A stretch of DNA of 64,000 nucleotides from assembly GCA_900473685.1 (NCBI GenBank), contig UCNE01000003.1, forward strand, positions 62,001 through 126,000, in the 5' to 3' direction. Position numbers and translations under genes: made by a program. The notes beneath the pieces are model-generated. The model was not told the origin of the DNA, made no database searches, and saw only the letters and a list, made by a program, of their open reading frames with translations. This stretch comes from Hyphomicrobiales bacterium. GTDB lineage: Bacteria > Pseudomonadota > Alphaproteobacteria > Rhizobiales > Rhizobiaceae. Position 1 is the first letter of the stretch. Each line of letters starts with the position of its first letter. Positions 26,477-35,351 of this stretch are shown one piece after another.

Positions 26477-27055
26477 TCAGCTGAAAATCAGCGCCAGCCC
26501 TGCAAAGGCGGTGATGCCGCCGATAAGGCGTGAAATAATCCGGCCGGACGACAGCCGGCCGATGCCGATGCCAAGACCGATACCGGCGGCATGCAGCAGT
26601 GCTGTTGCAATGACAAAGCCGGCGCTGAAGGGCAGGGCGCCGGCCGCACCCAGTTCGCCGCCATGGGCATAGCCATGGAACAGCGCAAAGACGCCGACGA
26701 CGGCTGCGCAGGCAACGGTTTCCATGCGAACGGCCATGGCGACCAGAAGGCCAAGCGCGACGACGGAAGCGAGAATGGCGGGCTCGACGAAGGGCAGGTG
26801 GACACCGGCCATCGCCAATGCGAAGCCGAAGGCCATGGTGCCGACAAAGGCCGAGGGGACCACCCATAAGGCGCGCCCGCCGGTCTGTGCCGCCCACAGG
26901 CCAACGGCGATCATCACCAGGATATGGTCGAGACCGGAAAGTGGATGGGTAAAGCCTGCCATAAGCGACCCGTGTTCGGCAGGATCGAGATGGGCAAAGG
27001 CTGGCATGGTCGAAGCGGCAAAGCTTGCTGCGGCCAGAAGAAGGCGTTTTTTCAT
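26477..27055 (-). CDS. HupE/UreJ-family membrane protein (probable nickel/cobalt permease)
   Basis: A 192-residue polytopic protein with a cleavable signal-like N-terminus (MKKRLLLAAASFAASTMPAFA) and about six hydrophobic segments. The family motif is HPLSGLDHILVMIAVGLWAA near residue 38, with FHGYAHGGEL near residue 125 carrying the His residues thought to bind metal. Family members import nickel (or cobalt) for hydrogenase or urease; neither enzyme is encoded here. AGGGGGA precedes the chosen ATG at 27055. Confidence 0.85.
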   Translation of the reverse strand: MKKRLLLAAASFAASTMPAFAHLDPAEHGSLMAGFTHPLSGLDHILVMIAVGLWAAQTGGRALWVVPSAFVGTMAFGFALAMAGVHLPFVEPAILASVVALGLLVAMAVRMETVACAAVVGVFALFHGYAHGGELGAAGALPFSAGFVIATALLHAAGIGLGIGIGRLSSGRIISRLIGGITAFAGLALIFS

Positions 27056-27303
27056 TGGTGTCCCCCTGAAGGGCGAAGATGTGGGAGGCACCTCCGCCGG
27101 ATGTAAATTCATGTCCTGCACATCTTATGGGGCGGCGGATCGCTGTCTATACGGCAATTGCCTTAGGTGGCGTCTTTACCATAGCCGCAGGGTGTTGCGG
27201 ATTGGGCTTTCATCCGCATCCGCTTTTGTTGCATTGTTTTCGCAGTCGAGTCACCTTATCTGACAGCGGCAGAACATTTGAATTATTTCGCGGGAGAGTT
27301 CGC

Positions 27304-27888
27304 ATGATGAACGAAGAAGACGACGACAAGACAAAGGAATTGTCATTGGGCAAAGAGACTGAGGCGAACCTTTTCAAGTCGCGCTCGATCTTCATCTACG
27401 GCCCGATCAATCAGGAACTGGCACAGAAGGTCTGCTCGCAGCTCGTGGCTCTTGCCGCCGCCAGCGATGACGATATCCGCATCTTCGTCAGCTCCCCGGG
27501 CGGCCATGTCGAATCCGGCGATTCGATCCACGACATGATCAAGTTCATCAAGCCGAAGGTCTGGATGATCGGAACCGGCTGGGTCGCTTCCGCCGGCGCG
27601 CTGATTTACGTATCGGCTCCGAAGGAACGGCGCATTTGCCTGCCGAACACCCGCTTCCTGCTTCATCAACCCTCCGGCGGAACGCGCGGCATGGCGTCCG
27701 ACATCGAGATCCAGGCCCGCGAAATCATCAAGATGAACGAGCGCCTGAACAAGATCTTCTCCGAGGCAACCGGCCAGCCGGTCGAAAAGATCGCCAAGGA
27801 CACGGACCGTGACTACTGGCTCTCCGCTGAAGAAGCCAAGGCCTACGGCTTGGTCTCGCGCATCGTTACGTCGGCGGCCGATATCTGA
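27304..27888 (+). CDS. ClpP-family serine protease (paralogue, not linked to clpX)
   Basis: A 194-residue ClpP homologue with the catalytic triad intact: Ser in [12 protein letters not shown], His in FLLHQPSGG and Asp in DTDRDYWLS. The handle helix and C-terminal region are also present ([37 protein letters not shown]). It should form a tetradecameric protease with an AAA partner. It differs from housekeeping ClpP by an acidic N-terminus ([13 protein letters not shown]) and lack of a neighbouring clpX or tig, so it is probably one of the additional ClpP paralogues of rhizobia. GGGAGAG precedes the ATG. A terminator follows at 27913-27945. Confidence 0.88.
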   Translation: MMNEEDDDKTKELSLGKETEANLFKSRSIFIYGPINQELAQKVCSQLVALAAASDDDIRIFVSSPGGHVESGDSIHDMIKFIKPKVWMIGTGWVASAGALIYVSAPKERRICLPNTRFLLHQPSGGTRGMASDIEIQAREIIKMNERLNKIFSEATGQPVEKIAKDTDRDYWLSAEEAKAYGLVSRIVTSAADI

Positions 27889-27912
27889 GGCTTGCTGATC
27901 GCCGAGACATCC

Positions 27913-27945
27913 AAACCCCGCTGGGTTCGCCCGGTGGGGTTTTTT
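27913..27945 (+). terminator. Intrinsic terminator of the ClpP paralogue gene
   Basis: Long stem with ACCCCGCTGGG on the left and CCCGGTGGGGT on the right around TTCG, followed by six T residues. Confidence 0.85.
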
Positions 27946-27961
27946 AATGCCAGATTGCGGC

Positions 27962-28150
27962 TTAGCGCTTTGGTGTCGGCGATGGTATCAACTGTTCTTC
28001 GGGGTGGTTGGAGCCGACCCTTGGCTTCAATGGAACGAGGTCCATGACCGGCTTGCCAAAGCGGGTAATCGTGATCTTCTCCCCGGCTTCGGCACGGCGA
28101 GCAAGCTCGGAAAACTTATCCTTGGCAATGCTAATCGGAATTTCGCTCAT
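27962..28150 (-). CDS. Phd/YefM-family antitoxin (orphan)
   Basis: A 62-residue protein with the Phd/YefM N-terminal DNA-binding fold: MSEIPISIAKDKFSELARRAEAGEKITITRFGKPVMDLVPL. A short Pro-rich tail would normally wrap the toxin. No toxin ORF lies on either side: the ClpP gene ends 73 bp away on the other strand, and the leuA leader begins upstream. It may be an orphan antitoxin acting on a toxin elsewhere or only as a regulator. Confidence 0.8.
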   Translation of the reverse strand: MSEIPISIAKDKFSELARRAEAGEKITITRFGKPVMDLVPLKPRVGSNHPEEQLIPSPTPKR

Positions 28151-28262
28151 GCGGGTAGTGTAACTGCATCTGACATATTCTCAATTGGATCAAAGCCCCT
28201 GTGTTCGCCTTTTTCCGAACACTTCTCTTGCCCTTGCGTTCACCCGCGGTTATACAAGCCTC

Positions 28263-28388
28263 ATGTTGAAGACAGGCGCCATCATCGTCGAACAGGTTTC
28301 CCGCGGGCACGTTGCCATCGCGGACCGTTCGCGCGCCTTTACCTCGCTTCTTCTTCTCGGCCTTACACGCGGTTGCCGGGTTCTTTGA
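28263..28388 (+). CDS. Probable leu leader peptide
   Basis: A 41-codon ORF with the run CTT CTT CTT CTC GGC CTT (Leu-Leu-Leu-Leu-Gly-Leu) at 28347-28364, ending right at a stable hairpin. Leucine attenuators of proteobacteria use such Leu runs to sense charged tRNA-Leu. No good ribosome site precedes the ATG, and a shorter form from another start is possible. It is rather longer than typical leader peptides, which lowers confidence. Confidence 0.5.
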   Translation: MLKTGAIIVEQVSRGHVAIADRSRAFTSLLLLGLTRGCRVL

Positions 28389-28430
28389 AGGAGCGCCCGG
28401 TGGCCGAAAGCCCACCGGCCCCAGCTCCTT
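28388..28430 (+). terminator. Putative leu attenuator hairpin
   Basis: AAGGAGC (28388-28394) pairs with GCTCCTT (28424-28430), and inside it CCGGTGG (28397-28403) pairs with CCACCGG (28412-28418). The following T tract is interrupted (GCCTTTCC), so it may be a weak terminator. Confidence 0.5.
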
Positions 28431-28550
28431 GCCTTTCCTGAAATCCAGATACGAAAAGAACCCGAGAGCCAGCATTTTGCCGTCGCAATGCGACCGTCGA
28501 TCGGTTATTGCATGCGGGCTATGCGCCTCACAGAGTGAAGAGAAGCCGCA

Positions 28551-30260
28551 ATGATCATGAAGTCCCATACCGTCAAGCAAGGCATGCCTGAAGCCGCGGT
28601 CAAGTATCAGCCCTATCCGCAGATCAATATTCCCGACCGCACATGGCCGGGCAACACCATCACCAAGGCGCCGATCTGGTGCTCGGTCGATTTGCGTGAC
28701 GGCAACCAGTCGCTGGTCGACCCGATGGGCCATGACCGCAAGGCTCGCATGTTCCAGCTGCTGCTCGATATGGGTTTCAAGGAAATCGAGATCGGTTTCC
28801 CGTCGGCTTCGCAGACCGATTTCGACTTTGCCCGCTGGTGCGTCGAGGAAGGCAACGTTCCGGCCGATGTCTCCTTGCAGGTTCTGGTCCAGTGCCGCCC
28901 CGAACTGATCACCCGCACCTTTGAAGCCTTGCAGGGTGCTACCAAGCCGATCGTGCATTTCTACAATTCCACCAGCGAATTGCAGCGCCGCGTGGTGTTT
29001 GCCAAGGACGTCAAGGGCATCAAGCAGATTGCCACCGATGCCGCCAAGATGATTGCCGACATGGCGGCGAAGGCCGGTGGCGGTTTCCGGTTCGAGTATT
29101 CGCCGGAGAGCTTTACCGGCACCGAATTGGAAGTGGCGCTGGAAATCTGCAATTCGGTTGCCGAGATCATCCAGCCGACTCAAGACAACAAGCTGATCCT
29201 CAACCTGCCTTCCACCGTCGAGATGGCGACGCCGAATGTCTATGCCGATCAGATCGAATGGATGTGCCGCAACCTCGACAATCGCGAAAACCTGATCATC
29301 TCGCTGCATCCCCACAATGACCGGGGCACGGGCATTGCGGCAACGGAACTCGGCCTGATGGCCGGTGCCGACCGTGTCGAGGGCACGCTGTTCGGCAATG
29401 GCGAGCGCACCGGCAATGTCGACGTGGTGACCCTGGCGTTGAACATGTTTACGCAAGGCGTTGATCCGGAACTGGATTGCTCCGACATCGAGCGGATCAA
29501 GGAAGTCTACGAATATTCCAACCAGATGGTCATTCCCGAGCGCCATCCTTATGTCGGCGAACTGGTCTACACGGCCTTCTCCGGCTCGCATCAGGATGCG
29601 ATCAACAAGGGCATGAAGGCGATCAAGGTTGCCAACAAGCCACTCTGGGAAGTGCCGTATCTGCCGATCGATCCGCAGGATGTCGGCCGTTCCTATGAGG
29701 CGATCATCCGCATCAACTCGCAGTCGGGCAAGGGCGGCATCGCCTATATCCTGCAGCAGGATTATGGCATCAACCTGCCGCGCAACCTGCAGGTCGAGTT
29801 CCGCGAAGACATCCAGCGCATCACCGACGAGTTCGGCAAGGAATTGCCGTCGAAGGCGATCCATGCCCGCTTCATCGAGCGCTACGTCGATCAGCCCGGC
29901 GCCCGTATCCGGTTTGTCGATCACCACACCTATCCGGTTGGCGAGCACAAGGGCGTGCGCGTCGTCGCGGCCGAGATCACCGACAATGGCGAAACCAAGC
30001 GCATCGAAGGCAAGGGCACCGGCCCGATTGACGGTTTCATCAATGCGCTATCGATCTATCTCGGTGTCGATATCTCGGTTGCCGATTATTCCGAGCATTC
30101 GCTACAGCACGGCTCGAATGCCGCCGCTATTGCTTATGTTGAAGTGGAATATCCGGGCGGAAAACTGTTTGGCGTCGGCATCAACACCAATATCGTCGCG
30201 GCATCCCTTGAAGCCATCGTTTCAGCAGCCAATCGCGTTCTGGAGCAGAAGGCTAAATAA
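28551..30260 (+). CDS. leuA: 2-isopropylmalate synthase
   Basis: A 569-residue enzyme that condenses acetyl-CoA with 2-oxoisovalerate in the first committed step of leucine synthesis. The N-terminal TIM barrel has the metal/substrate motifs SVDLRDGNQSL near residue 45 and SLHPHNDRGTG near residue 250. A linker and a C-terminal LeuA dimer/allosteric domain (about 440-565), where leucine feedback binds, follow. Length and motifs fit the longer class of LeuA. The upstream Leu-codon leader suggests attenuation by leucine supply. A terminator at 30301-30335 is shared with the convergent anti-sigma gene. Confidence 0.95.
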   Translation: MIMKSHTVKQGMPEAAVKYQPYPQINIPDRTWPGNTITKAPIWCSVDLRDGNQSLVDPMGHDRKARMFQLLLDMGFKEIEIGFPSASQTDFDFARWCVEEGNVPADVSLQVLVQCRPELITRTFEALQGATKPIVHFYNSTSELQRRVVFAKDVKGIKQIATDAAKMIADMAAKAGGGFRFEYSPESFTGTELEVALEICNSVAEIIQPTQDNKLILNLPSTVEMATPNVYADQIEWMCRNLDNRENLIISLHPHNDRGTGIAATELGLMAGADRVEGTLFGNGERTGNVDVVTLALNMFTQGVDPELDCSDIERIKEVYEYSNQMVIPERHPYVGELVYTAFSGSHQDAINKGMKAIKVANKPLWEVPYLPIDPQDVGRSYEAIIRINSQSGKGGIAYILQQDYGINLPRNLQVEFREDIQRITDEFGKELPSKAIHARFIERYVDQPGARIRFVDHHTYPVGEHKGVRVVAAEITDNGETKRIEGKGTGPIDGFINALSIYLGVDISVADYSEHSLQHGSNAAAIAYVEVEYPGGKLFGVGINTNIVAASLEAIVSAANRVLEQKAK

Positions 30261-30300
30261 TCCAGCCCTTTAGGCGGTTTGTTAAAAGATTGATTCAAGC

Positions 30301-30335
30301 AAAAGGGCCTCTTCCGTCAAGGAAGCGGCCCTTTT
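30301..30335. terminator. Terminator between leuA and the anti-sigma gene
   Basis: AAAAGGGCC-CTTCC (30301-30315) pairs with GGAAG-GGCCCTTTT (30321-30335) with one mismatch and a 5-nt loop. Runs of A and T make it usable in both directions. Confidence 0.8.
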
Positions 30336-30353
30336 GCTTTGACAAGGGAAAAA

Positions 30354-31187
30354 TCAGATTGCGGCCGAGACCGTTGTCGCCAGTTGATGAAGGTTGGCAT
30401 CGGACGAGGGGCCAACGACGACATAGGACGCACCGCCCTTTTGCCAGGAAATCAGCGCAATGTCGTCGCGCATGCTTTCGGTCAACTTGCCGTCGGTATT
30501 GCCTGGCGTGCTCTTCAGAAAACAGATCGCAAAGACGTCGCCGTCCTGATCCTTGTACATCAGCTGCGCCACCGGTTTGCCGGAGGCCACCAGCAGGCGG
30601 GCGCCTTCGAATGTCAGGCCGCTGGCGCTCAGGTCCGGCAGCGTGAAGTTGACGCCGACGCTCGAGGCCAGCCAGCTCTCGATCTTGCCGTCGCCGGACG
30701 GCGGAACTTCGACCAGATGTTCTGCCGTCTGGCGGGAATAGATGCGGTGATAGTCGGCGATATCGTCGATCCAGGTCCGGGCAGCCGCCACGTCGAACGC
30801 CTGTTTGCCATCATTGCCGGTCTTGCCGATGATGAACCCGGTCGAGCCGCCGATCAAAAGCAGCGCAATCGAGGCTGCAAGCGCGCGCGGCCACAGCCGC
30901 TGCTTTGTCCGGCGCGGTGCGGCCACAACCGCTTGTCCGGTCGCTAACTTGACGCCCGGTCCCTGCTTGATCCGGCGGACCAGCGACAGCGGCACGGGAT
31001 CGTGCAGGAACGCCTCGAATGCCTTGTTGCCGAAAGCGCTTCCGGCCCGCAGCGTGTCAAGCACCCGCCGGGCCTCGTCGTCGCGGGCCACCAGCTGCTC
31101 CAGCTCCTTGCGTTCCGCTTCATTGACTTCACCGTCGAGATAGGCCGACAGGCGAACGTCGAGCGGCAGACCTTTCGTGCTTTGCAC
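30354..31187 (-). CDS. Membrane-anchored anti-sigma factor
   Basis: A 277-residue protein with a cytosolic N-terminal anti-sigma-like helical region (residues 1-75, DVRLSAYLDGEVNEAERKELEQL). A single transmembrane helix lies at about 102-121 (ALAASIALLLIGGSTGFIIG), followed by a periplasmic domain of about 150 residues. No HxxxCxxC zinc motif is seen, so it is not a ZAS-type sensor. It starts 3 bp after the ECF sigma gene, the standard pairing, and should hold that sigma at the membrane until a periplasmic signal releases it. The signal is unknown. Confidence 0.85.
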   Translation of the reverse strand: MQSTKGLPLDVRLSAYLDGEVNEAERKELEQLVARDDEARRVLDTLRAGSAFGNKAFEAFLHDPVPLSLVRRIKQGPGVKLATGQAVVAAPRRTKQRLWPRALAASIALLLIGGSTGFIIGKTGNDGKQAFDVAAARTWIDDIADYHRIYSRQTAEHLVEVPPSGDGKIESWLASSVGVNFTLPDLSASGLTFEGARLLVASGKPVAQLMYKDQDGDVFAICFLKSTPGNTDGKLTESMRDDIALISWQKGGASYVVVGPSSDANLHQLATTVSAAI

Positions 31188-31190
31188 CGC

Positions 31191-31709
31191 TCAGGCCCTC
31201 CTTTCCGTCGTCTCTGTAATCATCGCGGCCAGCCGCATCCGTGCAGTCGAAAGCCTGCTCATCACCGTGCCGATCGGTATCTTCAAGATATCGGCCGCTT
31301 CCCGGTAGCTGTGTCCCTCGATGTTGACCAGCAGGAACACGCTCGCAAGGCCCTCCGGCATGGAAAGGATCATTTTCTGCAACTGATTGGCATAGACAGC
31401 ATTTTCACCGGATGCCTCGATCGCAAGCTCATCCTGCTCGGAAGCGTCGACGGTGCCGCCGCCTGTGCGCACCCGGCGCTTTCTGATCTCGTCGATCCAT
31501 AGATTGCGTGTCATTGCGTATATCCAGCTCTCCAGCCGCCCTTCGCCGTTCCAGAGATGGTTGCGGGTGATCGCACGCTCGCAAACCTCCTGAACCAGGT
31601 CATCGGCATCGGCTGCATTGCGCGTCAGTGTCATTGCGAAACGGCGCAGCTTGGGCAGCACGCTGACCAGGTCACGTCTGAATTCGTTCGAGTCTGCCGC
31701 TGGACGCAT
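31191..31709 (-). CDS. ECF-family RNA polymerase sigma factor
   Basis: A 172-residue ECF sigma with region 2 (NAADADDLVQEVCERAI; GRLESWIYAMTRNLWIDEIRKRR) and region 4 (LVNIEGHSYREAADILKIPIGTVMSRLSTARMRL). Region 3 is absent, as in ECFs. The ATG at 31709 fits family lengths; the 51 codons upstream are not protein-like. It is co-transcribed with the anti-sigma gene (3-bp gap). It is not EcfG-like in context (no PhyR or NepR). Target genes cannot be read here. Confidence 0.9.
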   Translation of the reverse strand: MRPAADSNEFRRDLVSVLPKLRRFAMTLTRNAADADDLVQEVCERAITRNHLWNGEGRLESWIYAMTRNLWIDEIRKRRVRTGGGTVDASEQDELAIEASGENAVYANQLQKMILSMPEGLASVFLLVNIEGHSYREAADILKIPIGTVMSRLSTARMRLAAMITETTERRA

Positions 31710-31907
31710 TGCTCTTCCAAAGAAAACGTTCCGGATCGGGATTTTATTCGTCCGGGTCGAAATACACGCCGGTTGATATGAAACATTTGACCGGTGGTCT
31801 GCAAGTCGGCAGCCGATTGGAAGGGCATATTTTGCCACTTGGGGGACGTTTCTCAACGTCAATTATCGGGCCGGGTCATGCGTTGGCACAACCCGGCCCG
31901 ATTGGTC

Positions 31908-32459
31908 TCAATAGTGGCGGACACCGCCCAGTGATTCGAGCAAGGCGCGATAGGCCCAGCTGTTTTCGCCGCCGCGGTCGCGGATCTCGATCAGCTGCGC
32001 CTTGGCCTCCTCGACCTTGCCCTGTTCGAGCAGCGCCTGGCCCATGTAAGACCGCGCAAGGATGTAGTTTTCATCGGCCTGCAGCGCGCGCTTGTAGAAG
32101 CTCATGCCGAGTTCAATGCGTCCGGCCTTGCGGTTGGAATAGCCGCGATAATTGAGGATGCGGGCGCTGTTCTGGTCCTTGACGGCGTCGAGAACCTTCA
32201 AGGAGTTTTCGTATTGGCCGGCATAGGCCAGTTCGCGGGCCGCCTTGAACAGGATATCGTCGTCAAGCCCGCTTTTCTTGGCGTTGACGCATTCCTTCTT
32301 GGCCTTGTCCCAGATCTTGCCGTCCTTACATTCGGTGGAGGTCTTGGTCTTTTCCGGCGGCGCGGTCGTATCCTCGCCTGCAGCCCAGGCCGTCTGGCCG
32401 AGCACGAAGAAAGAGGCTGCTGAGAACAACGCAATCAATGTGGTCTTGCTGTGGATCAT
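31908..32459 (-). CDS. Exported TPR-repeat protein
   Basis: A 183-residue protein with a Sec signal peptide (ATLIALFSAASFFVLGQTAWA-type, cleavage after AWAA) and a short Lys/Thr-rich linker containing a Cys pair (TECKDGKIWDKAKKECV). About three tetratricopeptide repeats follow, from residue 85 on (YENSLKVLDAV; ARILNYRGYSNRKAGRIELGMSFYKRAL; ARSYMGQALLEQGKVEEAKAQL). It is probably a periplasmic scaffold for protein contacts. Of two ATGs two codons apart, the second has GGGAG at proper spacing. Confidence 0.8.
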   Translation of the reverse strand: MIHSKTTLIALFSAASFFVLGQTAWAAGEDTTAPPEKTKTSTECKDGKIWDKAKKECVNAKKSGLDDDILFKAARELAYAGQYENSLKVLDAVKDQNSARILNYRGYSNRKAGRIELGMSFYKRALQADENYILARSYMGQALLEQGKVEEAKAQLIEIRDRGGENSWAYRALLESLGGVRHY

Positions 32460-32622
32460 GGTCATCTCCCTGGCTGAAACTGATACCGGCAAGCTGGATT
32501 GTGCATGACATGCGGCGATGTCAGCACTCCCATACTTACGGTCAGCTCTGTAGGACGGATGACCATCGCCGATTATTTCCAGAACATAGCGTTTTTTCGC
32601 CGTTTGGCGAGTATCGCCCGGT

Positions 32623-33525
32623 TCAGAACCGCGTAGTTTCGACAAGCGTTACCGAGCGGCTGTCCATCGTCAGCTCGAACCGTTCGCGGATGAGGTTCCA
32701 GTGTCCCGGGCTGCCGGAGATCGAAAACAGGTTGAACCCGGCCGGCGGCTTTTTGCCGCCGCGGCCTTGTGAGGCCGACGCGATGCCGACCACAGGCACC
32801 GGTTTGACCTGACCTTTGAGCGAATAGACCGTGTTCAGGTGCGTATGACCATGCAGCACCAGCTCGGCGCCGCCGGCAGCGATCGTCGCGGCAAAACGGC
32901 GGATACCGAGCATGCGCTTGTGCAGCGACGTGGCGCCGCGGATCGGCGGGTGGTGGATCATCACCACGCGGAACAGACCGGCTTCTCCCGCTGCGCGCAG
33001 CAGATTGACCGTTTCGCGCGCCTGACGGCTGCCGAAATAGCCGCTGGCGGCAAAGGGGGGCGTGGCAACGGCCGTCGAGCAGCCGATCAGCGCGACGGGA
33101 CCGCGAACGCGCAGATAGGGATAGCAATGGAAATCCTGGTTCCAATCAGCCGGTCCGCGCTCGCCGCGCATATAGGGATACCAGGCCTTCGTGGTCTTCT
33201 CATAGGCTCCGGGCACATAGGCATCGTGGTTGCCGGGCACGATCGAGATGTTTTCCGGTTCGCCTGCCTCGCGCAGCCATTCGGTCACGACCTCTATCTC
33301 GCGCGAGGAGGCGAGATTGACCAAGTCGCCTGTGATCGCCAGATGATCCGGATCGATCCGCTCGATCTCGTCCATCAAGAGGTTGAGCGTGTTGCCGACC
33401 AGGTGGTTGCGACGGTTGCGATGCCAGTTGACGAAGCCGGTTATCCGTTTCGATGCCAGTTCGCGGAAGGAAAGATCGGGCAGGGGGCCGAGATGGATGT
33501 CGGAAATATGGGCAAGTTTGAACAT
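32623..33525 (-). CDS. Calcineurin-like metallophosphoesterase
   Basis: A 300-residue cytosolic enzyme with all five metallophosphoesterase metal-binding blocks in order: HISDIHLG (residue 6), AITGDLVN (about 83), GNHDAY (about 118), IHHPPIRG and HGHTHLN. Two metal ions would be bound to hydrolyse phosphodiesters or monoesters. The class III cyclic-nucleotide phosphodiesterases have the same motifs, but the substrate cannot be decided. It is divergent from the NUDIX gene at 33615. Confidence 0.88.
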   Translation of the reverse strand: MFKLAHISDIHLGPLPDLSFRELASKRITGFVNWHRNRRNHLVGNTLNLLMDEIERIDPDHLAITGDLVNLASSREIEVVTEWLREAGEPENISIVPGNHDAYVPGAYEKTTKAWYPYMRGERGPADWNQDFHCYPYLRVRGPVALIGCSTAVATPPFAASGYFGSRQARETVNLLRAAGEAGLFRVVMIHHPPIRGATSLHKRMLGIRRFAATIAAGGAELVLHGHTHLNTVYSLKGQVKPVPVVGIASASQGRGGKKPPAGFNLFSISGSPGHWNLIRERFELTMDSRSVTLVETTRF

Positions 33526-33614
33526 CCTTCGTACCTAGCGCATATTCCCGGAAAGGGGAATCATTCCAGGCGCTTTATCCTCGGCGTGACAATGACGAAA
33601 GGAACCGGATCGGC

Positions 33615-34103
33615 ATGAGCGAAACGCCTCCGGAAATGCGCAGCTGGAGAGCAAGGCTCGTCACGCGCTTGGTCCACAGCTATTTCGCGATCGCCCGCGG
33701 CATGACCATGGGTGTGCGTGCCGCTTGTTTTGATGCCGAGGGACGGGTTTTCCTTGTCCGCCATTCCTACGTGCCCGGATGGCATATGCCGGGCGGAGGG
33801 CTGGAGCGGGGTGAGACGGCCTACCAGGCGCTGGTCAAGGAGTTACGCGAGGAAGGCAATCTCGAAATGAGCGGTCCGCCCGAGCTTTTCCATGTCTATT
33901 TCAACCGGCAGACCAGCAAACGCGACCATGTGGTTTTCTATCGCTGCCGCGATGTCCGGCAGGTTTCTGTGAAGAAGCCGGATATGGAAATCGTCGAGAG
34001 CGGCTTCTTTGCGCTGGATGCACTACCGTCCGGGACCACACCCGCGACGCGGCGGCGTCTGGCGGAACTCTCGGGGAGCGCTCCGCCAGCCGAAGTCTGG
34101 TAA
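33615..34103 (+). CDS. NUDIX hydrolase
   Basis: A 162-residue protein with a Nudix box, GGLERGETAYQALVKELREEGNL, at about residues 62-84. It departs slightly from the consensus (Lys for the first Arg, Asn for the last Gly), but the metal-binding Glu residues are intact. The preceding segment RAACFDAEGRVFLVRHSYVPGWHMPGG is typical of the fold. The substrate, a nucleoside-diphosphate-linked compound, is unknown. It ends directly against the convergent gene at 34104. Confidence 0.85.
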   Translation: MSETPPEMRSWRARLVTRLVHSYFAIARGMTMGVRAACFDAEGRVFLVRHSYVPGWHMPGGGLERGETAYQALVKELREEGNLEMSGPPELFHVYFNRQTSKRDHVVFYRCRDVRQVSVKKPDMEIVESGFFALDALPSGTTPATRRRLAELSGSAPPAEVW

Positions 34104-35087
34104 TCAGGCGGCCAGCTTTTCCCGGCCATGCGGTTTGTCAAGATCAAGCACGGGGCCTACGGGCACGACGCCGGTCGGATTGATCGTCGTGTGACTGCGG
34201 TAATAATGCTCCTTGATGTGGCGCATGTTGACCGTTTCGGCGACACCGGCCACCTGGTAGAGGTCCTGCAGATAGGCCTGCAGATTCGGATAATCCGCGA
34301 TGCGGCGGATATTGCACTTGAAGTGTCCGACATAGACCGGATCGAACCGCACCAGCGTCGTGAACAGGCGCCAGTCGGCCTCGGTGATCCGTTTCCCGGT
34401 CAGGTAGCGCCTAGTCGAGAGGCGCGCTTCCAGTTCGTCCAATGCCTCGAACAGCACCGTGACGCTTTCCGCATAAGCGTCCTGCGACGTGGCAAAGCCG
34501 GCCTTGTAGACGCCGTTGTTCACAGCACCGTAGATGCGCTCGTTCAAGCCATCGATTTCCCTGCGCAGGTCCTGCGGATAAAAGTCCTCGTTGGAACCGG
34601 TCAGACCGTCAAAGGCCGAGTTGAACATGCGGATGATTTCCGCGGATTCGTTGGAAACCATCTTGTTCTGCTGCTTGTCCCAAAGCACCGGTACTGTGAC
34701 ACGGCCGGAATAATGTGGGTCGGCCTTCACATAGACCTGCCAGAGTGCTTCCGAGCCGAACAGGTGATCGACAGTGCCGCCGATCTCGTTCTTGAACTCC
34801 CAGCCCTTCGACAGCATCAGCGGATCGACGATCGAGACGGTGATCAGGTCTTCGAGTTTCTTCAGCTTGCGGAAGATCAGCGTGCGGTGCGCCCACGGAC
34901 AGGCGAGCGACACATAGAGATGGTAACGCCCGGCCTCGGCTTTGAAGCCGCCTTCGCCTGTCGGACCCGCCGAGCCGTCGGCGGTGATCCAGTTGCGGAA
35001 CTGCGATGCCGCCCGCTTGAAATGCCCCTTGGTTTCCTTTGTGTCGTACCAGACGTCCTGCCAGACGCCATCAACCAGCATGCCCAT
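34104..35087 (-). CDS. Glutathionyl-hydroquinone reductase (Xi-class GST)
   Basis: A 327-residue protein of the YqjG/PcpF/ECM4 family that removes glutathione from glutathionyl-hydroquinones. The catalytic Cys lies in YVSLACPWAHRTLIFRKLK near residue 63. The conserved C-terminal GST helical domain includes the Tyr-rich AVNNGVYKAGFATSQDAY segment. Length and motifs are typical. AGGAG lies eight bases before the ATG. Tail-to-tail with the NUDIX gene with no intergenic base. Confidence 0.9.
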   Translation of the reverse strand: MGMLVDGVWQDVWYDTKETKGHFKRAASQFRNWITADGSAGPTGEGGFKAEAGRYHLYVSLACPWAHRTLIFRKLKKLEDLITVSIVDPLMLSKGWEFKNEIGGTVDHLFGSEALWQVYVKADPHYSGRVTVPVLWDKQQNKMVSNESAEIIRMFNSAFDGLTGSNEDFYPQDLRREIDGLNERIYGAVNNGVYKAGFATSQDAYAESVTVLFEALDELEARLSTRRYLTGKRITEADWRLFTTLVRFDPVYVGHFKCNIRRIADYPNLQAYLQDLYQVAGVAETVNMRHIKEHYYRSHTTINPTGVVPVGPVLDLDKPHGREKLAA

Positions 35088-35351
35088 CGTTTATCTCCTG
35101 GCGGCGGCCGCCTGTTTGTGAATTCGTCACTTATAGATAGCGCAGGAAATCGGCACATATAGTACGCAAAAACTGAACAGTGCGTTTTAGGCTTTGACGC
35201 GGCGCATTTTTCTGCTATCCGGCCAGACAGAATTTTTCTGAACACGGATCAAAATTGATGTTTTTCCCGGGAAGCCCACGACGACGCTGATGCTGCAAAC
35301 GCCCTTGAGGGCGAAGCCATCATATTTTTGTCTCGCAGGCCCGGTTTCCCG

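Larger units (their letters stand above)
28151..28550 (+). promoter_or_regulatory. leuA leader region
   Basis: A 400-bp region before leuA. It contains a short ORF rich in Leu codons (28263-28388) directly followed by a strong hairpin (28388-28430). An alternative pairing, CCGGG (28376-28380) with CCCGG (28396-28400), would break that hairpin. This is the layout of a leucine attenuator. The 120 bp between hairpin and leuA show nothing further. Confidence 0.6.

Noticed and set aside
28131..29948. 605-codon open frame antisense to leuA and its leader
   Set aside because: Covers a well-supported gene on the other strand and shows no family features.
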